Part shown: positions 63,355-64,000 of the stretch, one piece after another
Layout: each line of letters begins with the position of its first letter
How positions within the stretch are numbered: the first letter of the stretch is position 1
Assembly (NCBI GenBank): GCA_963848955.1
Contig: CAWKFQ010000024.1
Span: 62,001 to 126,000 of the forward strand
Reading direction: 5' to 3'
DNA: 64,000 nucleotides
From: DASUPK01 sp963848955
GTDB lineage: Bacteria > Actinomycetota > Thermoleophilia > Solirubrobacterales > 70-9
Position numbers and translations under genes: made by a program
The notes under the pieces: generated by a model
What the model was told of the DNA's origin: nothing
What the model saw: the letters and a program-made list of their open reading frames with translations, nothing else
Database searches by the model: none

Positions 63355-64000
63355 TTGCACGCCCACGCCGTTACGCTTCCGGTCCGGAGGACCGTCGCGC
63401 TTGCCGCCATCGCGATTGCCGCCTTTCTGCTGCTGGCGGTCGGCTCTCAGCGAGCCGAAGCGAAGGCCAAGCCCAAGGCGGTCAAGGTCGTCAAGGGACC
63501 GAAGGGGCTCATGTTCTACAAGAGTCCGAAGAAGCTGCCGAAGCAGCACGGCACCCTGATCTGGGCGCGCAAGGCCGGCGGACTGGTTCCGCTCGCGAAC
63601 GCGCGCTACACGAAGCTCGTCCTCTACACCTCGCGGAACCCGCAGAACCAGCAGGTGGCGGTTTCCGGCTCGATCTCGGTCCCGAAGGGCAAGGCGCCGA
63701 AGGGCGGTTGGCCGGTGATCACCTGGGCGCATGGGACCACCGGCGTGGCCGACGTCTGCGCGCCGTCCCGCGACTTCGCCGGGAACCCCAACCGGACTGG
63801 GGAGACCTACATCAATGACGACCTGAACGCCTGGCTCGCGGCCGGATACGCGGTGCTGCGAACCGACTACCAGGGCCTCGGGACCCCCGGCAGGCATCAG
63901 TACCTGATCGGCAAGGCAGAGGGCCGCGGTGTGCTCGACATCGTGCAGGCCGCTCGCGAGCTGGATCCGCGGATCGGCAAGCGCTACCTGATCTCCGGTC
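63355..64000 (+). CDS. secreted lipase-like alpha/beta hydrolase (3' end cut by window)
   Basis: TTG 63355 after AGAGGAGCAGGA. Signal peptide in ALAAIAIAAFLLLAVGSQ, then a Lys-rich linker. The hydrolase fold shows GGWPVITWAHGTTGVADVCAP (oxyanion loop His-Gly) and AAGYAVLRTDYQGLGTPG; the last visible residues RIGKRYLISG should continue into the GxSxG elbow just past the window. Resembles secretory triacylglycerol lipases of the LIP family. Confidence 0.82.
   Translation, partial: MHAHAVTLPVRRTVALAAIAIAAFLLLAVGSQRAEAKAKPKAVKVVKGPKGLMFYKSPKKLPKQHGTLIWARKAGGLVPLANARYTKLVLYTSRNPQNQQVAVSGSISVPKGKAPKGGWPVITWAHGTTGVADVCAPSRDFAGNPNRTGETYINDDLNAWLAAGYAVLRTDYQGLGTPGRHQYLIGKAEGRGVLDIVQAARELDPRIGKRYLISG

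Noticed and set aside
1..64000. CRISPR arrays, rRNA genes, insertion-sequence transposases
   Set aside because: I saw no regularly spaced repeats, rRNA-like segments or transposase motifs on either strand.

Overview
The window is GC-rich (about 70 % by eye), with many GTG/TTG starts and 4-nt ATGA/GTGA gene overlaps. An A2-type aa3 oxidase, a split pit/DUF47 pair, several secreted low-complexity proteins and an actinobacterial LexA box also point to an aerobic Actinomycetota, most likely class Thermoleophilia (Solirubrobacterales-like). The class is an inference from gene style and synteny memory, not from a marker search.

Layout. 1-7.9 kb: ABC ATPase, DMT exporter, amidase, secreted protein, alpha/beta hydrolase, lipoprotein/zinc-ribbon pair and a glycosyltransferase. 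7.9-12.3 kb: the working cytochrome c oxidase operon ctaC-ctaD-(tandem stress-like protein)-ctaE. 12.3-19.56 kb: a block (DUF47/pit, FAD oxidoreductase, ZIP, ppdK, small membrane protein) flanked by two copies of the ctaE 3' end, which looks like an inserted island. 19.6-26 kb: diheme cytochrome c, CBS protein, and a tightly coupled minus-strand operon: CuA-less subunit II, ligand-less subunit I, ctaA, ctaB and two tiny membrane proteins. 26-34 kb: tandem SCP2 plus R2-like diiron protein, SOS-controlled DinB, benzoylformate-decarboxylase-like enzyme, SigG-like ECF factor, GreA-type factor. 34-45.4 kb: 968-residue FAD/Fe-S dehydrogenase, PAP2 enzyme, flippase-like protein, thioredoxin reductase, secreted CocE hydrolase, P450, second DMT exporter. 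45.4-50 kb: beta-oxidation-type module (thiolase, class IV aminotransferase, acyl-CoA dehydrogenase, hydroxyacyl-CoA dehydrogenase). 50-56.5 kb: rhodanese, NUDIX, SDR, OsmC, cobalamin adenosyltransferase, DUF1015. 56.5-64 kb: tRNA-Pro, CHASE2 cyclase, acetolactate decarboxylase with a fatty-acid-hydroxylase-like gene, a multi-hairpin element, tRNA-Arg, purU, a calcium-binding secreted protein and the start of a secreted lipase.

The most unusual system is the 21.1-26.0 kb operon. Its COX subunit I homologue keeps the family fold signatures but has lost all six metal-binding histidines plus the K- and D-channel residues. Its partner subunit II has lost the CuA ligands. They are co-transcribed with heme A synthesis genes and lie about 10 kb from an intact oxidase operon.

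Caveat for every reader: many genes, including essential ones such as ctaC and ctaD, are broken by single-base frameshifts, mostly one extra base. These cluster in some stretches and are absent from others (ppdK and the 968-residue dehydrogenase are clean). I treat them as probable sequencing or assembly errors and give full-length gene extents.
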